Shown here piece after piece: positions 1-5,707 of a stretch of 5,707 bases of DNA. How positions within the stretch are numbered: position 1 is the first letter of the stretch; each line of letters opens with the position of its first letter. The DNA is from Clostridia bacterium (GTDB taxonomy: Bacteria; Bacillota; Clostridia; Oscillospirales; CAG-272): positions 1 through 5,707 of the forward strand of contig JAGAUC010000022.1 of assembly GCA_017621015.1 (NCBI GenBank). The letters run 5' to 3'. The translations under genes were made by a program, and so were the position numbers. Under the pieces are notes generated by a model, which did no database searches, had not been told where the DNA came from, and saw nothing but the letters and a program-made list of their open reading frames with translations.

Positions 1-937
1 CGCTCTCGCAGGAGACCATATAGCCAAGGTCATTGAGAAGCCCGTAGACCGCGCAGGGGGCGAGGCCGTCAAACATAAGAGGCGTTGCCGTCCAGCACTC
101 GGCGGAGATCACGTCCAGATCAAATTCGTCAAACAGATGCTTATACACCGCCGCCAGCGTCGCCATCGGCTTTATGTCCCCGGGTGTCAGCTCGTCCGAT
201 TTGTAGTTGTAGGTAAAATACTTTTCATATTCGGCGATCTCGTCGGCGTACAGCTCGGGCGCGGCCTTCATTCTCTGCTCGACCATGGCGAAGTTCAGCG
301 CCACGATGCGAATGCCAAACTGCTCCATCAGGTCGCCCTCATTCCAGATGACCGAGAAAAAGGGCGTGGGACGCGAGCCGATCTGACCGATGCGGAGTCC
401 CGTGAAATTCTTGACCATGCAGGCCACTCTCACAAAGCGCTCAAAGCCCTCCTTAAACTCATCCGACTCCACGCGACAGCAAGGCAGGTGTGAGAACGGG
501 ATGTGATATCTCTGGAATTGGCGGGAAACGCCGAAAAGTCCGCACTGCGAGTCGGTCGGACGCATACCGTCCACGTAATATTCATCGTCAAGCGGTGCCC
601 AAAGAAGCACGGGCTTTCCGAGTGCCTTGGCAATGTCTGCCGCCGCCTCCTCGTTTCCGAAATTGCAGTTGATGATCATCACCGCGTCAACCTTCTCCGC
701 CTTGAAGCGCTCGATGACCTCGGCCGCGCTCTTGTCGTCAAATACAAGGTCGCGAATGCCAATGCCCTTGTTGTCCACAAAGCTGACCTTGTCGGTGGCA
801 AAATGCTCCTCGATGTACTTAACGAAGCGCTCCCCTCTCTGCTCGGCAGAGTACCAGGTAAGAAACGTGCCGCGCGGACGGTCGGTGGCATTTCGGCGCA
901 TGGCCACAAGTCCGATTTTAACCTCATAATTCAGCAT
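1..937 (-). CDS. L-fucose/L-arabinose isomerase-like protein, N-terminal 312 aa (3' end outside window)
   Basis: The frame is open from the ATG at 935-937 to the left edge, with no stop, so the C-terminal part is missing. The first ~180 residues look like the alpha/beta substrate-binding half of the fucose/arabinose isomerase superfamily: KIGLVAMRR at 7-15, VDAVMIINCNFGNEE around 83-97, and DSQCGLFGV at 129-137. The second half begins at NFTGLRIGQIGSRP (177-190), followed by ECW (280-282), APC (293-295) and CE (310-311). The CW...PC...CE spacing is typical of the fucose-isomerase-like group; the Glu of CE is a candidate metal ligand. Such enzymes are cytoplasmic, metal-dependent aldose-ketose isomerases, and many members have no proven substrate. 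The start is supported by AAGGAG 7 nt upstream. The gene follows the ETF fusion by 14 nt and is surely in the same operon. The substrate cannot be read from the sequence; fucose or arabinose is only the family name. Confidence 0.85.
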   Translation of the reverse strand, partial: MLNYEVKIGLVAMRRNATDRPRGTFLTWYSAEQRGERFVKYIEEHFATDKVSFVDNKGIGIRDLVFDDKSAAEVIERFKAEKVDAVMIINCNFGNEEAAADIAKALGKPVLLWAPLDDEYYVDGMRPTDSQCGLFGVSRQFQRYHIPFSHLPCCRVESDEFKEGFERFVRVACMVKNFTGLRIGQIGSRPTPFFSVIWNEGDLMEQFGIRIVALNFAMVEQRMKAAPELYADEIAEYEKYFTYNYKSDELTPGDIKPMATLAAVYKHLFDEFDLDVISAECWTATPLMFDGLAPCAVYGLLNDLGYMVSCES

Positions 938-944
938 AGCTTTT

Positions 945-950
945 CTCCTT
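945..950 (-). promoter_or_regulatory. Ribosome binding site of the isomerase-like gene
   Basis: AAGGAG on the minus strand, 7 nt before the ATG at 935-937. It sits in the 14-nt gap after the stop of the ETF fusion (952-954). It fixes the start of the isomerase-like gene, against the in-frame ATG 12 codons downstream. Confidence 0.85.
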
Positions 951-951
951 T

Positions 952-2325
952 TCAAAAGGTATCCACGATACCGTAATCTGCATATTCAAAAATGGGCGCA
1001 TTTTTGTCGGGATTGATGGCAATGACCACACCCGAGCGCTCCATTCCCACAATGTGATGAACCGCGCCCGAAATGCCGATGGCCACATAGACCGGCGGCG
1101 CCACACGGCTACCGGTAAGTCCCACCTGCCGCTCGTACGCGGCATAGCCACTGTCCACAAGCTTGCGCGAGGCGCAAAGCGTGGCGCCGAGTGAGTCGGC
1201 AAATTCCTTCACCCGATCCAGCTGCTCCCTCACGCCAAAGCCGGCCGCCACGATCACGTCTCCTACATCGCCCTTTTCGGTGCGAACGGTTGCCATAGCC
1301 GGCCTCGTCAGGCTCTTGATCTTGGCGATCACACTTCCCGACAGCGCGGGACGGTACATCGCAAGCGTTCCCTCCTCCACCGCAAGGTGGGTGCAGTCGG
1401 CGCAAAGCCCCAGCGAAAGCCGCGCGGCCACACGTGCCGCCAGTTCTTTGGAACGCGCATCGCTCCCCCATATCACCGCGTCGGGATCCTGTGCAAAAAT
1501 GCATGCGGCAAGCGTGTCAGCGTCGGTGGGGGCAACCTCTATGATGTTGTCACTCACCGCCTCGGCAAAGCCACGCGGCGCCTCTCCGACCGAGAGAACC
1601 TTTCCCAGTCTTTCCCTTGACATCTCGTCGATTGGCGCGGCCTGTTGCCGCTGTACCGCCAGCGCACGCGTGATCACATCCGCCAGCTCCTCGCGGCGCA
1701 CAAAGGTGCATTTGCGCTTGCCCGATTTATTTTCAAAGCTGGCCAGAACACGTGTCGGCGAGCCGACAAGTCCGCACCGCTGAGGGTCGGCCGCCACGTC
1801 CGTGGCGCTCCATATTTCAGGCTCTACGGTCTTGGAGCGAAGGCGCGGAAGACGGAGCGTGTAGCTCCGCTCAAGCGCAATCAGCGTCCCTGCCGCCGCA
1901 CACCTCTCGCCGTGGCGCGTGGTACAGACCAGTCCCTCCTCGGAGGTGCCGCGGACGGCCATCGCCTCGGTGACAAAAGCAAAGCCCAGCCTTTCGGCCA
2001 ACATAGGCGGCGTTTGCGCGGTGTCGCCAATGAGCGTCTGCCTGCCGCAAAAAACGTAATCGGGCGAAAGCCGCTCGATCGCGCAGCCAAGCGCATACGC
2101 CGTTGCCAGCGTATCCGCACCGGCAAACGCCTTGTCCGACAACAGGATGGCGCGCCCAGCACCAAGGCGCGTAAGCCCTCTCAGAAAATCCAGAGAGGCC
2201 GCGGACGCCATGGTCAAAAGCGTGACCTCAGCGTTTTCCACCGAGAGCGCCGCCTCGTAGGCCGACGCGTCAAAGGGCCCAAGCTCTCCGTCAAGCCCCT
2301 GTCTTATACACACAACGATCTTCAT
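952..2325 (-). CDS. Fused electron transfer flavoprotein, beta-alpha single chain, compact
   Basis: This 457-aa protein joins both ETF subunits in one reading frame. Residues 1-~228 are ETF-beta: MKIVVCIRQ start, GPFDASAYEAAL (16-27), AGADTLATAY (68-77), CGRQTLIGDTAQ nucleotide-binding loop (93-104), and CGLVGSPTRV (184-193). Residues ~240-457 are ETF-alpha: RSKELAARVAARLSLGLCAD (291-310), SGSVIAKI (329-336), then the FAD domain with SR (386-387), QVGLTG (400-405), GISGAVHH (417-424), AIN (436-438) and APIFEYADYGIV (443-454). The FAD-site motifs look intact. ETFs carry electrons in the cytosol between flavin dehydrogenases and a quinone oxidoreductase, or take part in electron bifurcation. 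Separate subunits usually total well over 550 residues. Here the beta N-terminal loop and the alpha N-terminal region are shortened, and the usual alpha C-terminal helix is absent. The start at 2325 makes a 4-nt ATGA overlap with the upstream kinase; an upstream GTG (2355) would only extend into that kinase. No ETF partner enzyme is visible in the window. Confidence 0.93.
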   Translation of the reverse strand: MKIVVCIRQGLDGELGPFDASAYEAALSVENAEVTLLTMASAASLDFLRGLTRLGAGRAILLSDKAFAGADTLATAYALGCAIERLSPDYVFCGRQTLIGDTAQTPPMLAERLGFAFVTEAMAVRGTSEEGLVCTTRHGERCAAAGTLIALERSYTLRLPRLRSKTVEPEIWSATDVAADPQRCGLVGSPTRVLASFENKSGKRKCTFVRREELADVITRALAVQRQQAAPIDEMSRERLGKVLSVGEAPRGFAEAVSDNIIEVAPTDADTLAACIFAQDPDAVIWGSDARSKELAARVAARLSLGLCADCTHLAVEEGTLAMYRPALSGSVIAKIKSLTRPAMATVRTEKGDVGDVIVAAGFGVREQLDRVKEFADSLGATLCASRKLVDSGYAAYERQVGLTGSRVAPPVYVAIGISGAVHHIVGMERSGVVIAINPDKNAPIFEYADYGIVDTF

Positions 2326-3794
2326 GCTTCCCCGTGATAGATCGGAGTGAGACACTCCTTGATCTTTTTGTATTTTTCAAAAATCTCGCGATATTTTTCG
2401 GTGTTCTCGGGGTTTGGCCTTGTCACGCTCTTCTCGCGTGTGCAAAGCGCCACCGCCTGCTTCGGGTCCTCAAAAACGCCGAGTGCCACGCCTGCCAGCA
2501 TGGCCGAGCCCAGCGAGGAATCGGAATTTTCCATCACGCGAAGCGTCATACCCAGCACGTCCGCCGTAATCTGCCGCCAAAGCTCACCCTTAGCACCGCC
2601 GCCGATCAGCGTGGCGACGGGCTTGTGCGAAACACCCAAGCCGTCAAAATAGGTCTTGCAATCCAAAAGAGACAGCGAAACGCCCTCCAGCACCGCGCGC
2701 GTAAAGTGTCCGCGCGTATGCGTGGCGCGCACGCCGGTAAAGCTTCCGCAAAGCGTGGGGTCGGCATACGGCGTCAGCTCGCCGTTGATATACGGATGGA
2801 AAATAAGTCCCCCCGCACCGACGGGAATCGCCGCCGCTTCTGCGTCCAGCGTGCGGTAGTCGCCTCCGAAGGTATCGCGATAGTAGCGATACGAGGAGGC
2901 CGCCGCCTTGGTAGCCGTACCCGGATACCAAAGGCCGTCCACGATATGCGAATAGTTGATGATGTGACGGTCGGGATAGGCCTTGTCCGAAATGATGCAG
3001 ATGCGCCCCGCCGTCGCCAGCTTGACGGTAATGTCACCCTTCTCCACCGCGCCCGAGGCAAACACCTCCATCGCGGTATCGGTCGTGCCGCAAATGACGG
3101 GAGTTCCCTCCGCAAGACCGGTCATCTCTGCCGCCTCTCTTGTCACCGCGCCAATGATATCGGTCGGCTTCCGGAGCGGCGGAAACATATCCACGCGCAC
3201 CGAAGCCAGCGCGCACAGCGACTCGTCCCACCTCATCTCGCGGCAGTCGAAAAGCATACTTCCCTCTGCCTCAATATAATCGGTACAGTACACCCCCGTC
3301 AGAAAATAACGGATGTAGTCCTTCTCAAAGAAAATATAGCGAACCCTCTCAAACACCTCCGGCTCGCTCCGCTTCAGCCACAAGAGCTGCGGAAGCGTCC
3401 AGATGGTGTCGGGCTTGTGGAAGGTCTTTTCAAAGATCTCCCGGCCGTGCTGTTCCCTAAGAAACGCCGACTCCCTCACGCTTCGGCTGTCGGTCCAATG
3501 GATGGCATTTCGAAGCGGCTTGAAGCTTTCATCACACACCAGGAAGGTGTGTGTGGCCGAATCGATCGCCACGCCGAGAATGTCCGACGCCAAGGCACCG
3601 CTCCTTGCAAGCAAGGCAGACACGTTTTGGCAAAGCGCCGCCAGCCAGTCGCTCGGCGACTGCTCACACGCGCCGTTTTCGGGATAATAGGTCGGATATT
3701 CCACCGTGTTTTCGCAAACGATCTGCCCATTCGTGCCAAGAAGCGTTGCTTTGGTGGAGCCGCCTCCGAAATCGATACCGAGTAAATATTTCAT
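2322..3794 (-). CDS. FGGY-family carbohydrate kinase, xylulokinase-like
   Basis: A 490-aa protein, the usual size for FGGY kinases, which use ATP to phosphorylate ketoses, polyols or related sugars in the cytoplasm. Visible motifs in order: the phosphate-binding start GIDFGGGSTK (6-15); EQSPSDW (44-50); the substrate-loop motif HWTDSRS (99-105); GTTDTAM (236-242) with the likely catalytic Asp239; YINGELTPYADP (335-346); the second FGGY signature region around 361-385; and the adenosine-binding segment GGGAKGELWRQITADVLG (398-415). Overall layout is closest to xylulokinases, but GTTDTAM differs from the GGGDN-type motif common there, so the substrate may not be xylulose. The ATG at 3794 is chosen because AAGGAG lies 5 nt upstream; an in-frame TTG at 3812 would place that site inside the gene. 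It follows iolB by 34 nt, and its TGA overlaps the ETF fusion start (ATGA), implying translational coupling. Family is certain, substrate unknown. Confidence 0.93.
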   Translation of the reverse strand: MKYLLGIDFGGGSTKATLLGTNGQIVCENTVEYPTYYPENGACEQSPSDWLAALCQNVSALLARSGALASDILGVAIDSATHTFLVCDESFKPLRNAIHWTDSRSVRESAFLREQHGREIFEKTFHKPDTIWTLPQLLWLKRSEPEVFERVRYIFFEKDYIRYFLTGVYCTDYIEAEGSMLFDCREMRWDESLCALASVRVDMFPPLRKPTDIIGAVTREAAEMTGLAEGTPVICGTTDTAMEVFASGAVEKGDITVKLATAGRICIISDKAYPDRHIINYSHIVDGLWYPGTATKAAASSYRYYRDTFGGDYRTLDAEAAAIPVGAGGLIFHPYINGELTPYADPTLCGSFTGVRATHTRGHFTRAVLEGVSLSLLDCKTYFDGLGVSHKPVATLIGGGAKGELWRQITADVLGMTLRVMENSDSSLGSAMLAGVALGVFEDPKQAVALCTREKSVTRPNPENTEKYREIFEKYKKIKECLTPIYHGEA

Positions 3795-3799
3795 ACTCT

Positions 3800-3805
3800 C
3801 TCCTT
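3800..3805 (-). promoter_or_regulatory. Ribosome binding site deciding the FGGY kinase start
   Basis: AAGGAG on the minus strand, 5 nt before the ATG at 3792-3794. It excludes the in-frame TTG at 3812 as the start. It lies in the 34-nt gap after iolB, the widest gap in the window; I see no convincing terminator or promoter in that gap. Confidence 0.85.
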
Positions 3806-3828
3806 GATCCAAAAAATCAAATTCCCGT

Positions 3829-4623
3829 TTATTTCACCCAATCGTGATCGGGATCGTTCTTGCGGTTAAAGCCCTGGTAGTCACCGGCCATCAGCCACAG
3901 AAAATAGCTCTGGTAGCCCGGCGTGGACACCGTGGTATGATAGCCGTAGGGGAACTCCACAAGGTCGTCGCTCTTGACGCGATACGCCTCGTCAAGCGAG
4001 CCGTCCTCGGTATACATACACTGCACGCCAAAGCCCTGCTCGGGATCAAACAGGAAGTAGTAGATCTCCTCCGCGATGCACTCGGTGGGCATATTGTCCT
4101 CGTCGTGCTTGTGCGGCGGGAAGCCTGCCCAGTTGCCCTCGGTGCAGTAGCCCTCACCGATGGTAAGGACCTTGGCGTTGGTGGTGCCGTCAATGAGAAA
4201 GCTGGTCTCTCTCTGAAAGGGCACTCTGCCAAGCATCTTGAGGGGCACGCGGTCGGCTCTGAGAAGCTGCGGCTCGGTCTTTTCCTTGATCGGCGTGGCG
4301 CAGACCGCGATCTTGATAGCATCGATGGCTTCTACGGTCAGATGTTGCTCGATGGGCATATAAAAGCTCTCGGCTCTGCGGTTTTCAAACACGCTCTGGC
4401 GGTTGCCGACATTTTCCCACTTTTCCCCGTTCACAAGGACGTTGCAATGTCCCTTCAGCATAATAAACGCCGTTTCCTTATCGGCGGTGTAAAAGTCCAG
4501 ACTCTCGCCGCCGTCCAGCTCGATGATACCGAACTCCAGCTTTTTCAGGGAGCACTCACCGATCTTGCAAAGCGGCGTATAGCCCTTTGCGCTCTTATAG
4601 GATTTTTTATAGTTATAGCTCAT
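3829..4623 (-). CDS. iolB: 5-deoxy-glucuronate isomerase IolB
   Basis: A 264-aa cytoplasmic isomerase of the cupin fold. In myo-inositol catabolism IolB converts 5-deoxy-glucuronate to 2-deoxy-5-keto-gluconate. The family hallmark NWAGFPPHKHDED is at 164-176, followed by EEIYYF (185-190), QGFGVQ (196-201), YTEDGSLDEAY (204-214), the PYGYHT segment (225-230) and LWLMAGD (242-248). His171, His173, Glu186 and His229 are the candidate metal ligands of the second cupin domain. Length fits known IolB proteins. The start has AAGGAG 7 nt upstream, located inside the end of the preceding kinase gene; the two genes overlap by 11 nt. The kinase and aldolase just upstream would supply the next two pathway steps. 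No iolG, iolE or iolD is visible, so the upper inositol steps must be encoded elsewhere, or IolB serves a related sugar here. Confidence 0.95.
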   Translation of the reverse strand: MSYNYKKSYKSAKGYTPLCKIGECSLKKLEFGIIELDGGESLDFYTADKETAFIMLKGHCNVLVNGEKWENVGNRQSVFENRRAESFYMPIEQHLTVEAIDAIKIAVCATPIKEKTEPQLLRADRVPLKMLGRVPFQRETSFLIDGTTNAKVLTIGEGYCTEGNWAGFPPHKHDEDNMPTECIAEEIYYFLFDPEQGFGVQCMYTEDGSLDEAYRVKSDDLVEFPYGYHTTVSTPGYQSYFLWLMAGDYQGFNRKNDPDHDWVK

Positions 4624-5524
4624 ATCCGTTCTCCTTCATAAACCTTGCGGCCGCCTCAAAGCTCGGCACGCTCTCACGCGCGCCCACGCCCATACACTTG
4701 AGTGCCGATACGGCACTTGCAAAATAACAGCACTTGGACGGATCAAAGCCCCGCACCACTCCTGCGGCAAACGCGCCGTGGAACACGTCGCCCGAGCCGT
4801 TGGAGTCCACCACATTGGCGGGGAAAATGGGATATGCGGTAATATCCTTTCCGTCATAAAGAAGGCCGCCCCGCTTTCCCTGGGTGATGACCACAAAATC
4901 GGGCGAATAGCGCGCATAAAGCGCCCTCGCCGCCTCCTTAGCCGTGGTACATCCCGTGTGCGCCAGCGCAAACTCCTCCGAGGGGATCATGATATCGGTC
5001 AGCGCCAAAAGCTTTTCTACGTCCGCGTAAAGTCCGCCGCAGTCGTAAAGCACCCTCGTGCCGCTCTCGCGCGCAATACGTGCCGCCTCAAGCGCCGCCT
5101 CCATTTCATTGCCGTCCACCATAAGGATCTCGGCCTCACGAACAGCGGCCTTTTGCTCCTCGCTCAGTACGAGCGCAGGAAGATTGCCCTTGTCAAACAC
5201 ACAGGTGCGCGTGGCGCTGTCGGCACAAAGCCAAAGCACCGAGGCAAACGAGCGGTAGCCCGACTCTACACGGACAAGCGCGGTGTCCACGCCGTATTTT
5301 TCAAAATCGGCCTTGAGATACCTTCCGCCGCTATCGTCCGAAAGCACGCCGATATACGCCGCCGATGCCCCCAGCTTGCTTGCGGCCACAAGACCCGTGG
5401 CTACGGGTCCGCCGCCTGCATTCTTGCTGGAAAGCGCGCGCATCTTGGTGTCCTCGGTCGGATAGGTGGGCACATTGTAGAGCGTGTCAAATACACACGC
5501 GCCGATTCCAACGATCTTACTCAT
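4613..5524 (-). CDS. PfkB/ribokinase-family sugar kinase, possible IolC-type 5-dehydro-2-deoxygluconokinase
   Basis: A 303-aa PfkB-family kinase that phosphorylates a sugar or sugar acid with ATP in the cytoplasm. It begins MSKIVGIGACVFDTLY, has the N-terminal glycine-rich signature NAGGGPVATG (35-44), the region VVITQGKRGGLLYD (211-224), and the second PfkB signature DSNGSGDVFHGAFAAG (240-255) with catalytic Asp246 and its anion-hole glycines. GSGD replaces the more common GAGD, a mild change. The ATG at 5524 is preferred to one 66 nt upstream because it gives the canonical family N terminus and starts 1 nt after the aldolase stop, whereas the longer version would overlap the aldolase and add an Arg-rich stretch unlike the family. 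Lying between an aldolase and iolB, it is the natural candidate for phosphorylating 2-deoxy-5-keto-gluconate. That role is inferred from context; fructokinase- or ribokinase-like activity cannot be excluded. Confidence 0.92.
   Translation of the reverse strand: MSKIVGIGACVFDTLYNVPTYPTEDTKMRALSSKNAGGGPVATGLVAASKLGASAAYIGVLSDDSGGRYLKADFEKYGVDTALVRVESGYRSFASVLWLCADSATRTCVFDKGNLPALVLSEEQKAAVREAEILMVDGNEMEAALEAARIARESGTRVLYDCGGLYADVEKLLALTDIMIPSEEFALAHTGCTTAKEAARALYARYSPDFVVITQGKRGGLLYDGKDITAYPIFPANVVDSNGSGDVFHGAFAAGVVRGFDPSKCCYFASAVSALKCMGVGARESVPSFEAAARFMKENGYEL
4631..4636 (-). promoter_or_regulatory. Ribosome binding site of iolB, inside the PfkB kinase gene
   Basis: AAGGAG on the minus strand, 7 nt before the iolB ATG (4621-4623). 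It lies within the final codons of the PfkB kinase (Lys-Glu region of MKENGYEL). The same bases therefore serve as coding sequence and as iolB initiation signal. Confidence 0.8.
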
Positions 5525-5525
5525 A

Positions 5526-5707
5526 TTACGCCTTTCCCACCGAGCCGCAAAGCTCCATCTTACTCTTAGCCAACGCCTTAACCGATGCAATCGAGGGCTT
5601 CATAAAGATGTCAATGGCTACACTGCGCTTGGGATCGTCAAGGCTTGCCTTGGCACCGTCAGCAAAGGCACAGCAAACGTCGGTACCGATATTCATTTTA
5701 CGAACCC
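5526..5707 (-). CDS. Class II fructose-bisphosphate/ketose-bisphosphate aldolase, C-terminal 59 aa (5' end outside window)
   Basis: Only the last 59 residues are present, read from the right edge to the TAA at 5526-5528. The fragment has RKMNIGTD (2-9), the conserved segment of class II aldolases that contacts substrate phosphate (N-x-x-T-D type), followed by DDPKRSVAIDIFMKPSIASV (23-42) and the tail KMELCGSVGKA (49-59), which matches the C-terminal KM-x-x-x-GS-x-GKA pattern of the Fba/GatY/IolJ group. These zinc enzymes split ketose phosphates to DHAP and an aldehyde. The next gene starts 1 nt after its stop, so the pair is transcribed together and probably translationally coupled. Because a PfkB kinase and iolB follow, an IolJ role (cleaving 2-deoxy-5-keto-gluconate 6-phosphate to DHAP and malonate semialdehyde) is likely. 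Fructose- or tagatose-bisphosphate cleavage remains possible, since the part holding the metal ligands lies outside the window. Confidence 0.85.
   Translation of the reverse strand, partial: VRKMNIGTDVCCAFADGAKASLDDPKRSVAIDIFMKPSIASVKALAKSKMELCGSVGKA

Noticed and set aside
137..493. Plus-strand open frame of 118 codons near the left edge.
   Set aside because: It lies opposite the isomerase-like gene, which has clear family motifs across this interval.
952..2325. Possibility that the ETF fusion is a sequencing or assembly artefact joining two genes.
   Set aside because: The frame is continuous with a smooth linker near residues 225-240 and no leftover stop or start signal. The alpha half is also shortened at its N-terminal region, which a single base error would not produce.
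2334..3785. A 483-codon plus-strand open frame covering almost the whole FGGY kinase gene.
   Set aside because: Its translation is rich in Arg, His and Lys with no recognisable domain, and it mirrors a well-supported minus-strand gene in GC-rich DNA. It is a shadow of the kinase.
3804..3820. Small inverted repeat TTGAT/ATCAA in the gap between iolB and the FGGY kinase.
   Set aside because: Only 5 AT-rich base pairs with a 7-nt loop and no run of T after it on the transcribed strand; too weak to call a terminator or regulatory hairpin.
4778..5569. Plus-strand open frame of 263 codons opposite the PfkB kinase; a similar 265-codon one lies opposite iolB (3844-4641).
   Set aside because: Both oppose confidently identified genes, have basic, low-information translations and no family motifs.
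5525..5590. Longer N terminus for the PfkB kinase (22 extra residues).
   Set aside because: It overlaps the aldolase C terminus in another frame and is Arg/Trp-rich, unlike the family. The start 1 nt after the aldolase stop gives the canonical N terminus.

Overview
All six genes in this window lie on the minus strand and are packed head to tail. Transcription runs from the right edge to the left edge, and both outer genes are cut by the window. Composition is fairly GC-rich. Start sites carry strong AAGGAG-type ribosome binding sites, and junctions are 34 nt or less, or overlapping. This, together with the protein types, fits an anaerobic fermentative bacterium, most likely a Clostridia-like Bacillota. 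That is an inference from style only; no taxonomic marker gene is present.

In transcription order the genes are: (1) the C-terminal end of a class II ketose-bisphosphate aldolase (5526-5707); (2) a PfkB/ribokinase-family sugar kinase (4613-5524); (3) IolB, 5-deoxy-glucuronate isomerase (3829-4623); (4) an FGGY-family carbohydrate kinase, xylulokinase-like (2322-3794); (5) a single-chain fusion of electron transfer flavoprotein beta and alpha subunits, clearly shorter than the two separate subunits together (952-2325); (6) the N-terminal 312 residues of an L-fucose/L-arabinose isomerase-like protein (1-937, continuing past the left edge). I see no separate promoter, terminator, RNA gene, mobile element, CRISPR array or repeat. 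No stretch above 34 nt lacks a gene.

The first three genes match three consecutive steps of lower myo-inositol degradation. IolB makes 2-deoxy-5-keto-gluconate, an IolC-type kinase phosphorylates it, and an IolJ-type aldolase splits the product into DHAP and malonate semialdehyde. The last three are a second module not typical of iol operons: a sugar isomerase, an FGGY kinase of the kind that phosphorylates ketoses or polyols, and an electron carrier. The unusual part is the fused, compact ETF placed by a 4-nt ATGA overlap directly after a sugar kinase, with no acyl-CoA dehydrogenase or ETF:quinone oxidoreductase in view. It suggests that sugar or cyclitol breakdown here is tied to a flavin-based redox step, perhaps reduction of a C3 acyl-CoA derived from malonate semialdehyde or an uncharacterised dehydrogenase encoded nearby. 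That link is a hypothesis, not something the sequence proves.
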